This document shows, one piece after another, positions 61,461 to 64,000 of a DNA stretch of 64,000 nucleotides (positions are counted from its first letter, which is position 1; every line of letters starts with the position of its first letter). Source of the DNA: Liquidambar formosana (Eukaryota; Streptophyta; Magnoliopsida; Saxifragales; Altingiaceae). The notes under the pieces were generated by a model. That model was not told the origin of the DNA. It saw nothing but the letters and a program-made list of their open reading frames with translations, and searched no databases. The stretch spans positions 124,001 through 188,000 of the forward strand of contig JBBPBK010000077.1 of assembly GCA_039720395.1 (NCBI GenBank), in the 5' to 3' direction. The position numbers and the translations under genes are program-made.

Positions 61461-62258
61461 ATGGCTCATCGAGGAAGAGGTAGAAGAGGTAGGGAACGAG
61501 GAAATGTCAAGAATTTTGACATTGGAGTAGAGATTCATCCACATATGGGTAGAATTGATACCAAACAACAAAAACAGCAACAAATAAAAGAAATTGGTGA
61601 GTTGAGGATACAAATTGGGGCTTTGACGGATATAGTCCCGCTGCTACAACCTCCTCATGAGGTATTTGATGCCTCTTATGACATTGAAATCCCGGATTTT
61701 CAAGGAAGCCTTGATCCAGAAGATTTTCTTCTTTGGACAAATCCTCTTGAAAGAGTATTTGCTTATCATGACATATCGGAAGATCAAAAGGTGAAGATAG
61801 CGAAGACTTACCTAGGAGGTAGTGCATTCGATTGGTGGAAACATTTGCAAAAGTTTCACCAATGGAACGGACAAGGAAAGGTTCAAAGATGAGACAAGAT
61901 GAAGAGAAAGCTTCAAAGCAAATTTGTGCCCAAAATTCAAGTCACTAACATTGAGGAGGAAAGTCTTCCTAGTGAAGATTTGGTGCATGTTTTAGAGTAT
62001 GCAGCCCCCATGTATGATGATTATCATGACAATGCCATTGTGTTTGATGAGGGTGATGATGATGCATTTGAGTTTGATAAGGATGATGATTTGTTGACCA
62101 ACAAAGTAGAAGTTTCCACTGAAATTTTAGTGCATTACTTCAAAACAGCCCCTATTTTTTATGCCTGTGATGATGATGAAGATTGTGGGCAAACATTTGA
62201 AGTTGACAAGGAAAATAGTGAAGAAATTGAGGAAATAACTAGTGAAATTAATGGGTAA
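61461..62258 (+). pseudogene. Ty3/gypsy-like gag with acidic extension, one in-frame TGA
   Basis: Starts ATG with an arginine/glycine-rich 'RGRGRRGRERGN', then 'IPDFQGSLDPEDFLLWTNPL', 'ERVFAYHDISEDQKVKIAKT' and 'YLGGSAFDWWKHLQ', a clear Retrotrans_gag fold. A TGA at 61890-61892 interrupts it just before 'DKMKRKLQSKFVP', and the same frame then runs on to 62258. The extension is unlike gag: 'VFDEGDDDAFEFDKDDDLL' and other Asp/Glu-rich runs. No zinc knuckle and no protease follow. Confidence 0.8.
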
Positions 62259-62625
62259 AGCTGTGTTGTGGTGTGATAAGACAACTCCAACCATTGATGA
62301 AGAGCTCTTTGTTCTTGGTGCTTTATTTCCACTTGATCATGGGGTTGTTTTGGGGCTTTCAAGTGCTGATTTTGAGCTCCTGCTGCCATGTTTAGATGAG
62401 TTTCCTTCTATTTTACCTTCCAGATTGTCTCTCATGCATGATATGCCACCTATCTTTGATGAAGAATGCGAGGAAGCTTCTCTTGCCAAAGTTACTCATC
62501 AAATTACTCCTTTGAAGATGCTTGACTGTTGTTGGAAACACCAAGAAGAGCTTTCTAATAGTGATTTTATTTGGGAATTGGAATATTTGTGCAATGATTT
62601 GGCATCTAAGCTTCTAGTGGCTTAG
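62242..62625 (+). CDS. Unrecognised ORF of the pol-less element
   Basis: An open frame of 127 codons overlapping the end of the gag-like frame, holding 'DEELFVLGALFPLDHGVVLG', 'LLLPCLDEFPSILPSRL' and 'PIFDEECEEA'. I recognise no domain. It may be the remains of an ORF in the position normally held by pol, or a shifted continuation of the same protein. Whether it is translated is unknown. Confidence 0.4.
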   Translation: MKLMGKAVLWCDKTTPTIDEELFVLGALFPLDHGVVLGLSSADFELLLPCLDEFPSILPSRLSLMHDMPPIFDEECEEASLAKVTHQITPLKMLDCCWKHQEELSNSDFIWELEYLCNDLASKLLVA

Positions 62626-62889
62626 ATAACACTTCTTTCTATTTCCAAAGAAGGTGAACTATGAGGGAAGATATGTGCATGGCTTTATGCAAGATCTTTA
62701 TGTTTCTAAGAGTCTCATAACTATGAAACTTAATCTCAGATACAAGTTTGATGCGGATGTTCGACGGAAGAAGCTTTTTTTTCAAAGCAAGAGATCTTGC
62801 TTGGGTGGTGTTAAGGGAGAACTTCAACAAGCTACATCAAGACCCACTTCTACTTCTTATTCAAACTTGCGGACAAGTGTTTTTTTTTT
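62626..62889 (+). other. 3' untranslated part of the pol-less element
   Basis: No strong coding signal. Ends in a T run and the polypurine tract. Confidence 0.55.
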
Positions 62890-62900
62890 AGAGGGGGAGT
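62890..62900 (+). other. Polypurine tract of the pol-less element
   Basis: AGAGGGGGAGT just before the 3' LTR start at 62903. Confidence 0.88.
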
Positions 62901-62902
62901 CC

Positions 62903-63219
62903 TGATGTGCCTAGATATATTAGTTGTATTAGTTGTAATAGTTTGTATTAGTTTGTATTAGTTTACAAGGTTAGTTAGCTAATTTTCTAGGGCTATTTCA
63001 ATCATTTCAGCATGTAATCTTCCATAAATAGTTGGTCAAGGGTTAGTTTGGTTAGTTTTTGAAGAATATTCCAGATTGTTTGAGTTGTTAAAGAGCTGAG
63101 AGCTCTTTCTCTCTCTAGAATCAAAGTTCCTTTAAATTTCCCTCACTTTCCCTCTCATTTTCTCTCATTTTCTTGCAATTGCTTGCTAGATTGTTGATTT
63201 TCTGGTTTGGCTTTCATCA
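62903..63219 (+). repeat. 3' LTR of the pol-less element
   Basis: TGATGTGCCTAG ... GGCTTTCATCA, 317 bp, followed by the TTTCT duplication. Confidence 0.92.
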
Positions 63220-63224
63220 TTTCT

Positions 63225-64000
63225 TGATATAATGGATTGTTTGAGTGTAGGGTTGTAGCTTTTCCCCGTGTTAGGGTTTTCCAAGTAAATCTTGTATTCC
63301 CCGCATGTTTTTCTTAAAGGGGTTCGACCACAACTAGGATGCATGTGCTAGCATGCATATAAGGCCCCATATATGGTGGTCGGCCCTAGAGAACCCTTAC
63401 CCTAATTAGAGTTTTGAAAATTCCCTAAAATTTCCCTTTAGTTCTTCGATTAATAATTAATCAAAAGGATACCCAAACTAATCTTTAATTTGAGATCTTC
63501 CCACCCTCTTTAAATTTAGAATGCCACTTCGCTTATAGGTGTGTGACCTCTTGGGTTCAAACTTACCTAGTCTTAGAATTAGGCACCCATTGGTGCCTCA
63601 ATAGAACTCCTTCTATTTAGGTTCAATTGGAACTCTTTCCAGTTTGCCAATTGAAGAATAATAACTCTTTATTATTCTTGAAGATTTTTTACTAGTCATG
63701 AGTGACATCTTACAGTTTAGGGAAGTGAACCCTTTAGTTATGGTTGAGGTGTAATTCAATCCTTCCATCAACTAATGCTCCAATCAAGCTACTAGGGCAT
63801 GGAATTCTATCAAACGCCTAGCTTGATCTTATGTGACCCATTCTTTGATATCAGCTCATGCTGGTGCATTTTGAAACCCTTTTCCAGAGTCATCCTGCTA
63901 GGACTATAGTCTTACTTGAGTTATATTTGAGAATGTCACATAAGACATTCCCTCTCTATATTGAGACTTTAGAGTGATGGATCTCATATTATACATTAAT
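63225..64000 (+). other. Continuation of the outermost LTR-like host; no gene seen
   Basis: TTTTCCCCGTGTTAGGGTTT and AAATCTTGTATTCCCCGCATG resemble the end of a plant LTR. The rest to 64000 shows no coding, and no later callose synthase exon was found. Confidence 0.45.

Larger units (their letters stand above)
54517..63219 (+). mobile_element. Pol-less LTR element (LARD-like) with gypsy-like gag, carrying a nested copia element
   Basis: LTRs at 54517-54823 and 62903-63219; perfect 5-bp target duplication TTTCT (54512-54516 and 63220-63224); primer-binding site and polypurine tract in place. Without the nested copia the element would be about 3.2 kb. Its coding part is a Ty3/gypsy-like gag fused to an acidic region plus an unrecognised ORF; no protease, RT, RNase H or integrase. 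It therefore depends on an autonomous partner for movement, by inference. Confidence 0.88.

Noticed and set aside
1..64000. tRNA, rRNA, CRISPR arrays or bacterial operons
   Set aside because: None seen. TGGTATCAGAGC words are retrotransposon primer-binding sites, not tRNA genes.

Overview
The window is nuclear DNA of a flowering plant. It carries one host gene with many small spliced exons, diverse Ty1/copia, Ty3/gypsy, LINE, TRIM, hAT, Mutator-like and Stowaway-like elements, and AT-rich introns. I cannot name the species. No bacterial, organellar, rRNA, tRNA or CRISPR features were recognised.

The host gene is a plus-strand callose synthase (1,3-beta-glucan synthase, GT48), closest in my reading to the phloem-type CALS7/GSL7 branch. 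I assembled 25 consecutive coding exons from 7606 to 48280. Every intron phase agrees and there is no internal stop, giving 971 residues from the middle transmembrane region well into the catalytic domain. The N-terminal part (Vta1-like and FKS1_dom1 regions) lies upstream of the window, and the C-terminal exons, starting with the next membrane block, lie beyond 64000. Only about 2.9 kb of the 40.7 kb span is coding. One intron uses a GC-AG junction.

Layout. 1-5571: decayed plus-strand copia element with a solo LTR inside its RNase H region. 5572-7605: unassigned AT-rich DNA. 7606-7717: first exon. 7718-13707: intron holding a minus-strand LINE 3' fragment (with a TRIM inside it), a minus-strand copia fragment (with a hAT-like element inside it) and a piece of another copia LTR. 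13708-15057: exons 2-4. 15058-28910: 13.9-kb intron with a fairly young minus-strand copia element (16087-21499), an unidentified ORF fragment, MITEs, a second hAT-like element and LTR fragments. 28911-38186: exons 5-20, with hAT-like elements in two larger introns. 38187-45744: intron with gypsy RT and copia remnants, TRIM copies, a tandem TRIM array and another hAT-like copy. 45745-48280: exons 21-25. 48281-64000: start of a very large intron (or the gene's interrupted 3' half) with MITEs, a long inverted repeat and a deep nest at 54-63 kb: LTR-like DNA is hit by an 8.7-kb pol-less LTR element (54517-63219), which is hit by a copia element (55649-61183), which is hit by a 177-bp hAT-type MITE.

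The strongest candidate for something undescribed is a non-autonomous hAT-like family. It has CARGGAC-type termini and 8-bp target duplications, and its subterminal regions are full of CGATATATCG-type repeats. Five copies have assigned ends and a sixth is a remnant. The pol-less LTR element with a gypsy-like gag and a novel acidic ORF, and the TRIM family with solo, dimer and tandem-array forms, are next.
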